Source: Telluria antibiotica
Lineage (GTDB): Bacteria > Pseudomonadota > Gammaproteobacteria > Burkholderiales > Burkholderiaceae_D
Direction of reading: 5' to 3'
Length of the DNA: 64,000 nt
NCBI RefSeq assembly: GCF_011682055.1
Contig: NZ_JAAQOM010000006.1
Coordinates: 186,001-250,000 of the forward strand
Translations under genes and position numbers: made by a program
The notes under the pieces: generated by a model
Database searches by the model: none
The model's input: only the letters and a program-made list of their open reading frames with translations
What the model was told of the DNA's origin: nothing
Shown here: positions 52,530 through 61,455 of the stretch, one piece after another
How positions within the stretch are numbered: the stretch's first letter is position 1
How the letters are laid out: each line of letters begins with the position of its first letter

Positions 52530-53390
52530 GTGAAGACTGCGATCACGCTGGCCGCTGCGGCCACCTTCGTCCTTGGTGCGAACCAAGCGGGCGCGGCCAC
52601 GATCCTCGATTCCGGGACCACTGCCTACTACGGCGCCGATAACAAGGGCGCGGCCGACGCCATCGGCGGCAGCACGTACGACATCTCGCAGGCGACGATC
52701 ACGCGCGCCGGCAACGCCCTCACCATCGTCATCAACACGAGTTTCGCCGGCCTGGCAGGTGTGAACGCGAGCTGGGGCAAGGACGGCCTGGCGACCAACC
52801 CCACCACCGGCAAGGGCATCGGCTACGGTGACGTCTTCCTGTCCGACACGTGGAACGCGGCCGGTACGAGCACCAATCACTACGTCACCGACGATGCCAC
52901 CAAAGGCACCGTGTGGGACTACGGTTTCGCCTTGAACAACCGCTGGAGCAATTCGGGCGGCACGTTCAAGCTGTACGCCCTGAACGGCGCGACGAATGCG
53001 CAGAACATCCTGAACTCCGACAGCTACATCAGCTGCGGCACCGCATGCAACTACCGCGAGAACCAGGAAACGGCCGTCAACACGAAGTCGAGCACCGTCA
53101 AGGACACGGGCCTGTCCGGCACCTGGACCGTCTCGCAGAACAAGACGACGCCTTCGCTCGGCTCCATCACTTTCAAGATCGACCTGAGCGGCTCGGAACT
53201 GCTGGACTACAGCTCGTTCGCGATGCACTGGGGCGAAACGTGCCAGAACGACGTCATCGAAGGCCTCGCGATGAACGTGCACGTGCCGCTGCCCGGCACC
53301 GCGGCCCTCCTGCTGCTTGGCCTGGGCGCGCTCGGCATCGCCCGCCGCCGCGGCGGCAGCGCGCTGCCGCCCGGCGCAGCCGCCGCCTGA
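52530..53390 (+). CDS. PEP-CTERM sorting domain protein
   Basis: A 286-residue exported protein: Sec signal (residues 1-22, ending QAGA), a beta-rich passenger with CGTACNYRENQE, and the sorting tag VPLPGTAALLLLGLGALGIA followed by RRR. The tag reads VPLPG instead of VPEP, a known variant. I chose GTG at 52530, which has GGGGGAA upstream and starts directly at the signal peptide; an ATG at 52476 lacks a binding site. Its neighbour across the divergent promoter is prsT, of the same sorting system. No sigma-54-type element was found here, unlike at the first PEP-CTERM gene. Confidence 0.9.
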   Translation: MKTAITLAAAATFVLGANQAGAATILDSGTTAYYGADNKGAADAIGGSTYDISQATITRAGNALTIVINTSFAGLAGVNASWGKDGLATNPTTGKGIGYGDVFLSDTWNAAGTSTNHYVTDDATKGTVWDYGFALNNRWSNSGGTFKLYALNGATNAQNILNSDSYISCGTACNYRENQETAVNTKSSTVKDTGLSGTWTVSQNKTTPSLGSITFKIDLSGSELLDYSSFAMHWGETCQNDVIEGLAMNVHVPLPGTAALLLLGLGALGIARRRGGSALPPGAAAA

Positions 53391-53478
53391 TCTTTTCCGG
53401 CCGGCCTGGTCTTTCGGCCAGTGTCGGCGCGGCCCCGTCTCGCTAGACTCGGTGTGTCACCTTTCTAGCGAGATCACC

Positions 53479-54021
53479 ATGGACCATCACCAGGACACGG
53501 CCGGCGTCGTGCAGGAATTCGGCGCGCTCGCCCCCGTGCGCATCGGCCTTCCCGAACAGACCCGCTCCCAGAGCGTACGCGCGCTGAACCGCCTGCTGGC
53601 GCACACGATGGCGCTGCGCGACGCCTACAAGAAGGCGCACTGGCAGACGTCGGGCGCCACCTTCTACGAACTGCACCTGCTGTTCGACAAGCACTACGAC
53701 GAACAGGTCGCGATCATGGACGCCCTCGCGGAACGCATCCAGACGCTGGGCGGCGTGACGTTCGCGCTGGCCGGCGACGTGGCCGGCGAATCGTCGATCG
53801 CGCGCGCGCCGCGCGGGCGCGAATCGGCCGCGGCCCAGCTGGAACGCCTGGCCGCCGCGCACGAGACGATCCTGCTCGACGCGCGCCCGCTCGCGCGCGC
53901 GGCCGCGGACGCGGGCGACGACGGCAGCAACGACCTGATCGTGAGCCAGGTCGTACGCGCGAACGAGCTGCAAAGCTGGTTCATCGTCCAGCACCTGACA
54001 TTGCGGGCCGACCACGGCTGA
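53479..54021 (+). CDS. dps: Dps-family ferritin-like DNA-protection protein
   Basis: A 180-residue protein of the Dps family, dodecamers that oxidise and store iron and protect DNA. The ferroxidase motif KKAHWQTSGATFYELHLLFD, followed by KHYDEQ, supplies the His and Asp/Glu ligands at the dimer interface. The N-terminal extension (about 1-45, HHQDTAGVVQEFG) is histidine-bearing but not strongly basic. The ribosome binding site is weak. It lies alone between the PEP-CTERM gene and the response regulators. Confidence 0.9.
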   Translation: MDHHQDTAGVVQEFGALAPVRIGLPEQTRSQSVRALNRLLAHTMALRDAYKKAHWQTSGATFYELHLLFDKHYDEQVAIMDALAERIQTLGGVTFALAGDVAGESSIARAPRGRESAAAQLERLAAAHETILLDARPLARAAADAGDDGSNDLIVSQVVRANELQSWFIVQHLTLRADHG

Positions 54022-54127
54022 CGACAGGCGCCTGACGACAAGCGCCGGCATATCCGTTCGTATAGCTGGACCCGGCGCGGCGCCGTCCCGACAATGCTCC
54101 TCGAGAGCACAGGACGAGGAGCCTTTC

Positions 54128-54781
54128 ATGTCGATGTACCCGCCGCCGTTGAATAACGCGCGCCCCATCACGCTGCTGATCGCCGACGACCACCCGCTGA
54201 TCCTGGCCGGTCTGGCCGCGCTGATCCGCGCCGAACCCGGCCTGCAACTTGCCGGCGAGGCCGCGGATGCGCCCACGGCCGTCGCGCAATACATGCGACT
54301 GCGGCCCGACGTGATGCTCATCGACCTGAACATGCCGGGCGGCGGCGGCATCGACGCGATCCGCCAGGTGCGCGCGCTCGTGCCGGACGCCCGCATCGTC
54401 ATCCTCACGGCGTACGATGGCGACGAGGACGTGCACCGCGGCCTGCAGGCCGGTGCCAGCGCCTACCTCCTGAAGCAATCCGGCCTGGACGAGGTGCTGC
54501 AGTGCGTGCGCCTCGTGGCCGCCAACCGCCGCTACCTGGCCCCGGGGCTGGCCGACAAGCTGGCGCTGCGCGTGGAAGCGAACCGGCTGTCGCCACGCGA
54601 GCTGGAAATCCTCGCGCACCTGGCGGCGGGCATGAGCAACAAGGTCATCGCGCGTACGGAGAACATCGGCGTGGGCACCGTCAAATACCACGTCAACAAC
54701 ATCCTCTCGAAGCTGAACGTGTCGTGCCGGACGGAGGCGGCGTGCGTGGCCGCGCGGCGGGGGCTGATCCACACGTATTGA
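54128..54781 (+). CDS. NarL/FixJ-family response regulator (first of a tandem pair)
   Basis: A 217-residue response regulator: a receiver domain (about 15-130; phospho-acceptor Asp in VMLIDLNMPG, Lys in YLLKQSG) and a LuxR-type helix-turn-helix (about 150-215; LSPRELEILAHLAAGMSNKV). It probably binds DNA when phosphorylated. AGGAGC lies 9 bp upstream of the start. No histidine kinase gene is adjacent, and a similar regulator follows, so the two form an orphan pair. Confidence 0.9.
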   Translation: MSMYPPPLNNARPITLLIADDHPLILAGLAALIRAEPGLQLAGEAADAPTAVAQYMRLRPDVMLIDLNMPGGGGIDAIRQVRALVPDARIVILTAYDGDEDVHRGLQAGASAYLLKQSGLDEVLQCVRLVAANRRYLAPGLADKLALRVEANRLSPRELEILAHLAAGMSNKVIARTENIGVGTVKYHVNNILSKLNVSCRTEAACVAARRGLIHTY

Positions 54782-54864
54782 AATTGAACGAAAGCGGTTG
54801 CCGCCGCCGGGGCATGCAGATCTTGTACAATCCGCGCTCGTACCATCCCCCGGCGCCACACCGC

Positions 54865-55500
54865 ATGTACCCATCCACCGCGACCCCGATCCGCGTACTG
54901 ATCGCGGACGACCACCCCATGATGCGCGAAGGCATAGCCGCGTGCCTGACGGCGCACGGCGGCATCGACGTCGTCGCGCAGGCCCGCGACGGCGACGAGG
55001 CGATCCGGCTGTTCACCGCGACGCGCCCGGACGTGGCCCTCGTCGACCTGCAGATGCCCGGCAAGGACGGCCTGGAAGCCATCCGCGCCATCCGCAGCCT
55101 GCACCCGGACGCACGCCTGATCGTGCTCACCACGTACGACGGCGACGCGCGCGTCGCGGCCGCGTTGAAGGCCGGCGCGTCGGCCTACCTGCTGAAGAAC
55201 GTCCCGGGACCGAAGCTCGCCGCCACAGTGCGCGAAGTGCACGACGGCTCGCACATCCTGCCGCTGGCGCTGCGCCGCGACCTCGCGATCCACGATGCGG
55301 GCGTCGCGCTGTCGCCGCGCGAACTCGACGTGCTGCGCCTCGCGGCCCGCGGCCATTCCAACCGCGCCATCGGCGAGCAGCTGCACATCGGCGAGACGAC
55401 GGTGAAGACGCACATGAGCGCGATCCTCGTGAAGCTGGGTGCGAACGACCGCGCGCATGCCGTCACCCTGGCCGCGCAGCGCGGCTTCATCGACCTTTGA
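54865..55500 (+). CDS. NarL/FixJ-family response regulator (second of a tandem pair)
   Basis: A 211-residue response regulator with receiver (phospho-acceptor in VALVDLQMPGKDGLEA, Lys in YLLKNVPG) and LuxR-type helix-turn-helix (LSPRELDVLRLAARGHSNRA). It is similar to the preceding regulator but not identical and starts 83 bp after it. I chose the ATG at 54865, where the conserved receiver begins soon after; an ATG at 54814 adds 17 residues. The last 14 bp overlap the convergent LysR gene. Confidence 0.88.
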   Translation: MYPSTATPIRVLIADDHPMMREGIAACLTAHGGIDVVAQARDGDEAIRLFTATRPDVALVDLQMPGKDGLEAIRAIRSLHPDARLIVLTTYDGDARVAAALKAGASAYLLKNVPGPKLAATVREVHDGSHILPLALRRDLAIHDAGVALSPRELDVLRLAARGHSNRAIGEQLHIGETTVKTHMSAILVKLGANDRAHAVTLAAQRGFIDL

Positions 55501-56407
55501 GCGCCTGCGCCGACGCGAGATACCCGGCCAGGCCGTCGACGAGCGCATCGAACGCGACGCGGCAGCGCGGGCTGGCGCGCAAGTCCTCGTGCATCGTGAC
55601 CCACGTGTCGAGCCGGAACGTGAACGCATCCGGCAGCACGCGCACGAGCGCGGGCGCACGGGCGGCGAGCGGCACCTGGCACACGCCGATGCCGGCGCCG
55701 GCGCGGATCAGTGCCAGTTGCGCGACGTCGCTGTCCGTGCGCACGGCAAAGCGCTCGCGCGCATAACCGGGCAGCGCCTTCGCGGCCTGGCGCACGAACG
55801 GTGTCGGGCGATCGTAGCCGATCACGGCGTGCGCATCGAGGTCGGCCAGCATGGCCGGCGTGCCGCGCCGCGCCAGATAGTCCGGGTGCGCGTGCAGCCC
55901 CAGTTCGATGGTGCCGACGCGGCGCGCCACCAATTGTTCCTGGCGCGGCGCCGTCATGCGCACGGCGATGTCGGCCTCGCGCTGCAGCAGGTCGTGCACG
56001 CGGTTCGACAGCACGAGTTCCACCTTCAGCGCCGGATGGCGCCGGGCCAGATCCGCCACGATCGCGGGCATCACTTCCACGCCGACGACATCGCTGACGC
56101 TGATGCGTACCGTGCCCGCGGCCGCCTCCAGGCCGTCGCGCAGGCCGGACGCCGTGCGCTCCAGCGCGGCCGCCGTGCTTTCCATCGCCGCCGCATGCGC
56201 GCGCAGTGCGTGCGCGGCCTCCGTCGGCAGCAGGCCGGTCTGCGAGCGCGTAAACAGCACGAGCCCGAGCGCCGCCTCCAGCGCGGCGACATGGCGCCCG
56301 ACGGTCGGCTGCGCGACGTCGAGCGCGCGTGCCGCGCCGGACAGCGATCCTTCGCGCAGCACGCCGAGGAAGGCGCGGTACAGCTCCCATTCAATGGTCG
56401 ATGCCAT
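55487..56407 (-). CDS. LysR-family transcriptional regulator
   Basis: A 306-residue LysR regulator with the N-terminal winged helix (WELYRAFLGVLREGSLSGAA, VAQPTVGRHVAALEAALGLV) and the co-inducer domain of the CrgA/AaeR-like short-motif type (LHAHPDYLARRG). It is divergent from the NAD-dependent epimerase gene (about 100 bp apart), which is therefore its likely target, a usual arrangement. Confidence 0.92.
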   Translation of the reverse strand: MASTIEWELYRAFLGVLREGSLSGAARALDVAQPTVGRHVAALEAALGLVLFTRSQTGLLPTEAAHALRAHAAAMESTAAALERTASGLRDGLEAAAGTVRISVSDVVGVEVMPAIVADLARRHPALKVELVLSNRVHDLLQREADIAVRMTAPRQEQLVARRVGTIELGLHAHPDYLARRGTPAMLADLDAHAVIGYDRPTPFVRQAAKALPGYARERFAVRTDSDVAQLALIRAGAGIGVCQVPLAARAPALVRVLPDAFTFRLDTWVTMHEDLRASPRCRVAFDALVDGLAGYLASAQALKGR

Positions 56408-56508
56408 GGAGTCCTACAAAAATGTCTAGCCGCTGGTATATGTCATGCAATTCCATTGAGCCAGACGAGCCGTTACGCTGTCAACATTTTCAACGCACGG
56501 AGGACAGC

Positions 56509-57522
56509 ATGAACGGATCGAACGAACGCAACACCGCCCTCGTACTGGGTGCCAGCGGCGGCATCGGCGGCGAAGTGGCGCGGCAGCTGGCGCGCGCCGG
56601 CTGGCAGGTGCGCGGCATGAAGCGCGGCCTGACGGGCGACAAGGTCGACGCCGACGGCATCGCCTGGACGGCCGGCGACGCACTGGACGGCGCCGACGTG
56701 GCACGCGCCGCCCGGGGCTGCGCCGTCATCGTGCACGCCGTGAACCCGCCCGGCTACCGCAACTGGGGCCGGCTCGTGCTCCCGATGCTGGACAATACGA
56801 TCGCGGCCGCGCGCGCGGCGGGCGCGCTCGTCGTCCTGCCCGGCACCGTGTACAACTACGGACCGGACGCCTTTCCCGACGTCGCGGAAGACGCGCCCCA
56901 GCGTCCCGCGACGCGCAAGGGTAATCTGCGCGTGCAGATGGAAGCGGCGCTCGAAGCCCACGCGGCCGCCGGCGGCCGGGTATTGATCGTGCGCGCCGGC
57001 GACTTCTTCGGTCCGCAGGCAGGCAACAACTGGTTCGCGCAAGGCCTCGTCAAGCCGGGCAAGCCAGTCAGCCGCATCGCCAACCCGGGCGCGGCCGGCG
57101 TCGGCCACCAGTGGGCCTATCTCCCCGACGTGGCGGCGACGATGGTCGCACTGATCGAACGCCGGGCAACGCTCGCTCCGTACGCGCGCTTCCACGTGGG
57201 CGGCCACTGGGACCCGGATGGCACGGCAATGTACGACGCGATCCGCCGCGTCGTCGCGCGCCGCGGCGGCAAGGCGTCCCTCGGCGCGTTCCCGTGGTGG
57301 CTCGTGCGCTTGGCCGCGCCGTTCAACGAGACCTTGCGCGAGCTGTGGGGGATGCGCTATCTGTGGCGGCAAGCGGTCCGTCTCGACAACGCCCGCCTCG
57401 TGGCCGTGCTGGGCGCGGAGCCGCACACGCCGCTGGACGTCGCCGTCGAACGCACGCTGGAAGGCCTGGGCTGCCTGCCGAAGGCACCCGCCGCACGCCA
57501 CGGCGCGGCCGTCGCCGCCTAG
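56509..57522 (+). CDS. NAD-dependent epimerase/dehydratase (extended SDR)
   Basis: A 337-residue protein of the extended short-chain dehydrogenase family. The N-terminal NAD-binding motif is TALVLGASGGIGGEVARQLA. The active-site Tyr-x-x-x-Lys of classic enzymes is replaced: the region reads GTVYNYGPDAFPD, where Tyr is kept but the following Lys is missing, so it may bind NAD(P) without classic catalysis or be of the atypical SDR class. GGAGGA precedes the ATG. It is convergent with mdcR (4-bp overlap) and likely controlled by the divergent LysR gene. Confidence 0.85.
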   Translation: MNGSNERNTALVLGASGGIGGEVARQLARAGWQVRGMKRGLTGDKVDADGIAWTAGDALDGADVARAARGCAVIVHAVNPPGYRNWGRLVLPMLDNTIAAARAAGALVVLPGTVYNYGPDAFPDVAEDAPQRPATRKGNLRVQMEAALEAHAAAGGRVLIVRAGDFFGPQAGNNWFAQGLVKPGKPVSRIANPGAAGVGHQWAYLPDVAATMVALIERRATLAPYARFHVGGHWDPDGTAMYDAIRRVVARRGGKASLGAFPWWLVRLAAPFNETLRELWGMRYLWRQAVRLDNARLVAVLGAEPHTPLDVAVERTLEGLGCLPKAPAARHGAAVAA

Positions 57523-58460
57523 CCGCGGGCGCCGACAGGCGCCAGGTCGCCGAGCCGCTGGCCCTTGCCGTACATGCGGCATTCGGCCGCCAGCGCCAGC
57601 AGGTTCGGGTCGCGCTCGCGGCTCTTCGACACGATCAGGCTGATGGTCTGGTGCGACGCATAGCGCGCGTCGAGGGGAATGAGCTCGATGCGCGTGCTGA
57701 ATTCCGCGACGCGACCCGGCAGCAGGCTGTAGCCCATGCCGCCGCTGACCAGGTTGATCAGCGAGAAGATGTCGGACACGCGCATGATCGTCTCTGGCGT
57801 GTAGCCCGCCTGGCGGAACGCGTGATCGAAACTGTCGGACGTGACGAAGCCGCCGCCCAGGGTAATGAATTTCTCGTCGTGGAGGTCACGCAGGTCCACG
57901 TGGTCGCGGCCGGCGTATGGCGAGCCGAGCGGCGCCGCGAGGTGCACCTCGTCCTCGAACAGGGGCACGGCGAGCAGCTGCGCATCGTCCAGCGGCGCCT
58001 GCAGGCCGATGACGATGGCATCGAGCCGGCCTTCGTCCAGGCCGCGCAGCAATTCCTGGTTGGAGCCCAAGGTGAGATCGATCTGCAGCTCGGGCCGGCG
58101 CAGCTTCAGGCCCATGAGCAGTTGCGGGATGCAACGCAACGTGAGCGAATACAGCGACCCGATCTTCAGCCGGCCGCCCGCGAATCCGGCCAGTTCGCGC
58201 ACCTTGCGCACGCCCTCCTCCGTTTCGCTGACGGCGCGCTGCGCGTGCTTCGCGAACGCATACGCGGCCGGCAGCGGCGCCAGGTTGCGGCCCTCGCGCC
58301 GGAACAGCGGGCAACGCAGGCCCTCTTCCAGCGTATGCAGGGCGCGGTGCACGCTCACCGTGCTCTGGCCCAGTTCCTCGGACACGCGCGCCAGGCTGTG
58401 CAGGCGCATGAAGGCCAGGAACACTTCCAGTTTCTTTAAGGTAATCTCTTCATCGATCAT
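57519..58460 (-). CDS. mdcR: LysR-type regulator of malonate use, MdcR
   Basis: A 313-residue LysR regulator (winged helix LKKLEVFLAFMRLHSLARVS, STVSVHRALHTLEEGLRCPL) in divergent orientation to mdcA, exactly the context of MdcR, which activates malonate decarboxylase genes in the presence of malonate. The co-inducer domain is complete. The 126-bp intergenic stretch contains TTA-N9-TAA near 58495, a LysR-like T-N11-A motif. Confidence 0.92.
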   Translation of the reverse strand: MIDEEITLKKLEVFLAFMRLHSLARVSEELGQSTVSVHRALHTLEEGLRCPLFRREGRNLAPLPAAYAFAKHAQRAVSETEEGVRKVRELAGFAGGRLKIGSLYSLTLRCIPQLLMGLKLRRPELQIDLTLGSNQELLRGLDEGRLDAIVIGLQAPLDDAQLLAVPLFEDEVHLAAPLGSPYAGRDHVDLRDLHDEKFITLGGGFVTSDSFDHAFRQAGYTPETIMRVSDIFSLINLVSGGMGYSLLPGRVAEFSTRIELIPLDARYASHQTISLIVSKSRERDPNLLALAAECRMYGKGQRLGDLAPVGARG

Positions 58461-58586
58461 CGCGCCGCTCCTGCGTCGAGCATACCCTAATCATTAACCT
58501 CAGAGTAAACATTCGCGTGCCGCGTTGATTGAAGGCCCGGCGTCGTGTTCCTATGCTGGCGTTACCGTCCGTACAAAGGAGACAAC

Positions 58587-60248
58587 ATGGAAAGCAACAC
58601 GCCGGCCCCGCGCCAGTGGGATACGCGGCGCCGCGACAAGGCGCGCCGGATGGCGGCAGCGAGCCACCTCGCCGACGGTCCCGTGCTGGACAGCGAACGT
58701 ATCGTCGAGGCGCTGCAACTGCTGCTGGCCAGCGGCGACCGCGTGGTCCTCGAGGGGAATAACCAGAAACAGGCGGACTTCCTCGCGCGCGCCCTTGTGC
58801 AGGTCGACCCGGACCGCGTGAACCACCTGCACATGATCATGCCCAGCGTAAGCCTGCCGGAGCACCTGGACCTGTTCGAACGGGGCGTCGCCAGCAAACT
58901 GGATTTCGCCTACGCGGGCGCGCAAAGCCTGCGCATCTCGCAATTCCTGCAGGAGGGTCAGCTGCAAGTGGGCGCCCTGCATACCTATATCGAACTGTAT
59001 GCCCGCCTGTACGTCGACCTGACGCCGAACGTCGTCATGGTCGCGGGCTACAAGGCCGACCGCCAGGGCAATCTCTACACGGGGCCCAGCACGGAAGACA
59101 CGCCGGCCCTCGTCGAGGCGGCGGCGTTCCGCGACGGCATCGTGATCGCGCAAGTGAACGAGATCGTCGACGATCCGAAAGACCTGCCCCGCGTGGACAT
59201 CCCCGGCGCGTGGATCGACTACGTGGTCCGCTCCGACAAGCCGTTCTACATCGAGCCGCTGTTCACGCGCGACCCGCGCCTCATCAAGCCCGTGCACATC
59301 CTGATGGCGATGATGGCGATCCGCGGCGTGTACGAGCGCCACCAGGTGCAGTCACTGAACCACGGCATCGGCTTCAACACGGCCGCCATCGAACTCCTGC
59401 TGCCCACGTACGGGGAACGGCTCGGCCTGAAGGGCAAGATCTGCCGCAACTGGACGCTGAACCCGCACCCGACGCTCATTCCCGCCATCGAATCGGGCTG
59501 GGTCGACAGCGTGCATTGCTTCGGCGCGGAGCTGGGGATGGAACGCTACACGGCCGCGCGCCCCGACGTGTTCTTCATCGGCCGCGACGGTTCCATGCGC
59601 TCGAACCGCGCGTTGTGCCAGCTCGCGGGCCAGTATGCCGTCGACCTGTTCATCGGCTCCACGTTGCAGATGGATGGCCTGGGCAATTCGTCGACCGTCA
59701 CCCACGGCCGCCTGACGGGCTTCGGCGGCGCGCCGAACATGGGGCACGATCCGCATGGCCGCCGCCATCCGACGCCGGCCTGGCTCGACCTCGTGCAGAC
59801 GGACGACCCGCTCGCGCGCGGCAAGAAGCTCGTCGTGCAGATGGTCGAGACGTTCCAGGACGGCAGCCAGCCCACGATCGTCGAATCGCTGGACGCCGTG
59901 GACGTGGGCAAGGCGTCCGGCATGCCGCTCGCACCCGTGATGATCTACGGCGACGACGTGACCCACGTGCTGACCGAGGAAGGCATCGCCTACCTGTACA
60001 AGGCGCAGTCGCTCGAAGAACGCAAGGCGATGCTGGCCGCGGTGGCCGGCGTGACGCCGATCGGGCTGCGCCACGATCCCGCGCAGACGGCCCGCATGCG
60101 CGCGCAAGGCCTGATCGCGCTGCCGGAAGACATCGGCGTGCGCCGCGCCGACGCGACCCGCTCGCTGCTCGCGGCGAAGAGCATCGCGGAGCTGGTCGAC
60201 TGGTCCGGCGGCCTGTACGAGCCGCCCGCCAAATTCAGGAGCTGGTGA
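58587..60248 (+). CDS. mdcA: Malonate decarboxylase alpha subunit (acyl-carrier-protein malonyltransferase)
   Basis: A 553-residue CoA-transferase-like subunit that moves the malonyl group onto the carrier protein MdcC, exchanging it for acetate. Family segments are VVLEGNNQKQADFLARAL, AGYKADRQGNLYTGPSTEDT and NPHPTLIPAIESGW; the length is typical (about 550). AAAGGAG precedes the ATG. It is first in the mdcABCDE-madLM operon; the mdcB start overlaps its stop (TGATG). Confidence 0.97.
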   Translation: MESNTPAPRQWDTRRRDKARRMAAASHLADGPVLDSERIVEALQLLLASGDRVVLEGNNQKQADFLARALVQVDPDRVNHLHMIMPSVSLPEHLDLFERGVASKLDFAYAGAQSLRISQFLQEGQLQVGALHTYIELYARLYVDLTPNVVMVAGYKADRQGNLYTGPSTEDTPALVEAAAFRDGIVIAQVNEIVDDPKDLPRVDIPGAWIDYVVRSDKPFYIEPLFTRDPRLIKPVHILMAMMAIRGVYERHQVQSLNHGIGFNTAAIELLLPTYGERLGLKGKICRNWTLNPHPTLIPAIESGWVDSVHCFGAELGMERYTAARPDVFFIGRDGSMRSNRALCQLAGQYAVDLFIGSTLQMDGLGNSSTVTHGRLTGFGGAPNMGHDPHGRRHPTPAWLDLVQTDDPLARGKKLVVQMVETFQDGSQPTIVESLDAVDVGKASGMPLAPVMIYGDDVTHVLTEEGIAYLYKAQSLEERKAMLAAVAGVTPIGLRHDPAQTARMRAQGLIALPEDIGVRRADATRSLLAAKSIAELVDWSGGLYEPPAKFRSW

Positions 60249-61141
60249 TGACGGCCGCGAATCCCTTCCCCGTCCGCGACATCCTCACCGCCGACGTGGC
60301 GCTACGCCTCGCGGACCACGCCGTGACGGCCCTCGTCGACGAAGCCATGCTGACGCCGAAGCCGGGCCTCGTCGACTTGCGCGGCGCCGGCGCCCACCGC
60401 GACCTGAGCTGGCCCCTGATGTGCGCGTCCGCCTGCGCGCTGCGTCCCGCATTTGCACAGATGGCGCTGGCCGGCGGCACGATCGTCAACGACGATGACC
60501 GGCTGCGCCGTCGCATCGGCGCCATCGGCCGCGATGCGGAAGCCACGATGATGGCGGCCAGCGGCGGCATCAACACGCACCGCGGCGCGATCTGGGCGCT
60601 GGGCCTGCTCGTGACGGCGGCCGCATCGACGGGCCCCGATACCGCCCGCATCGCCGCCCGCGCCGGCCGGCTGGCCCGCGTCGCCGACCCCGGCGCACCG
60701 GCCAGCACGGGCCACAAGGGCGAGCGCGCCTGCATCGAGCACGGCGTGGGCGGCGCGCGCGGACAGGCCCGCGCCGGCTTCCCGCACGTGGTCGGGCACG
60801 CGCTGCCGATGCTGAAACTGGCGCGGGCACGCGGCGACGCCGAACACCACGCCCGCGTGAACGCCCTGCTGGCCGTGATGGCCACCTTGGACGACACCTG
60901 CCTGCTGGCACGCGGCGGCCGCAAGGCGCTGGCCGCTGCGCAGGACGGCGCGCGGCGCGTGCTGGCCTGCGGCGGCATCGCCACGCCGAACGGCCGGCGC
61001 GCGTTCGGCGTGCTCGAAGCACGGCTGCGCCGGATGCACGTCTCGCCCGGCGGCGCCGCCGACCTGCTGGCGGCCACGCTGCTGCTGGACCGTATCGAGC
61101 GCGGGGTCGCGGTCCCCGCAACGACGATGGAGCTTGGATAA
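60248..61141 (+). CDS. mdcB: Triphosphoribosyl-dephospho-CoA synthase
   Basis: A 297-residue CitG-family enzyme that makes the precursor of the 2'-(5''-phosphoribosyl)-3'-dephospho-CoA prosthetic group of the malonate decarboxylase carrier protein from ATP and dephospho-CoA. The CitG-type motif LTPKPGLVDLRGAGAHRDLS and the later KGERACIEHGVGGARGQA are visible. It overlaps mdcA by TGATG and lies 2 bp before mdcC. Confidence 0.93.
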   Translation: MTAANPFPVRDILTADVALRLADHAVTALVDEAMLTPKPGLVDLRGAGAHRDLSWPLMCASACALRPAFAQMALAGGTIVNDDDRLRRRIGAIGRDAEATMMAASGGINTHRGAIWALGLLVTAAASTGPDTARIAARAGRLARVADPGAPASTGHKGERACIEHGVGGARGQARAGFPHVVGHALPMLKLARARGDAEHHARVNALLAVMATLDDTCLLARGGRKALAAAQDGARRVLACGGIATPNGRRAFGVLEARLRRMHVSPGGAADLLAATLLLDRIERGVAVPATTMELG

Positions 61142-61143
61142 AC

Positions 61144-61455
61144 ATGGAAAGACTGGACTACGAATTTGCCGCGGGCCAGCCGGCCGCGGGACGCACGGTC
61201 AGCGGCGTCGTCGCCTCGGGCGACCTGGAAGTGCTGCTGGAGCCGGCCGGCGCCGGCCGCACGACGGTGGCCGTGCAGACGGCCGTCGACGGCTACGGCG
61301 CCACGTGGAAGGCGCTGCTGGAACGGGTGTTCGGCGCCGGCGACCTGCCGGCCGCCCGTATCGAAATCAACGACAACGGCGCCACGCCCGGCGTCGTGCG
61401 CATGCGCATCGAGCAGGCGTACGAACAGGCAGCCACCAAGGGAGGGACGCCATGA
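61144..61455 (+). CDS. mdcC: Malonate decarboxylase acyl carrier protein (delta subunit)
   Basis: A 103-residue carrier protein. The serine that takes the phosphoribosyl-dephospho-CoA group is Ser25 in VVASGDLEVLLEP, the same position as in the Klebsiella protein. The rest of the domain (DNGATPGVVRMRIEQAYE) also fits MdcC. Its stop overlaps the mdcD start as ATGA. Confidence 0.94.
   Translation: MERLDYEFAAGQPAAGRTVSGVVASGDLEVLLEPAGAGRTTVAVQTAVDGYGATWKALLERVFGAGDLPAARIEINDNGATPGVVRMRIEQAYEQAATKGGTP

Noticed and set aside
52476..52530. ATG at 52476 as start of the second PEP-CTERM protein
   Set aside because: It lacks a ribosome binding site and would place 18 non-signal residues before a good signal peptide; GTG at 52530 fits better.
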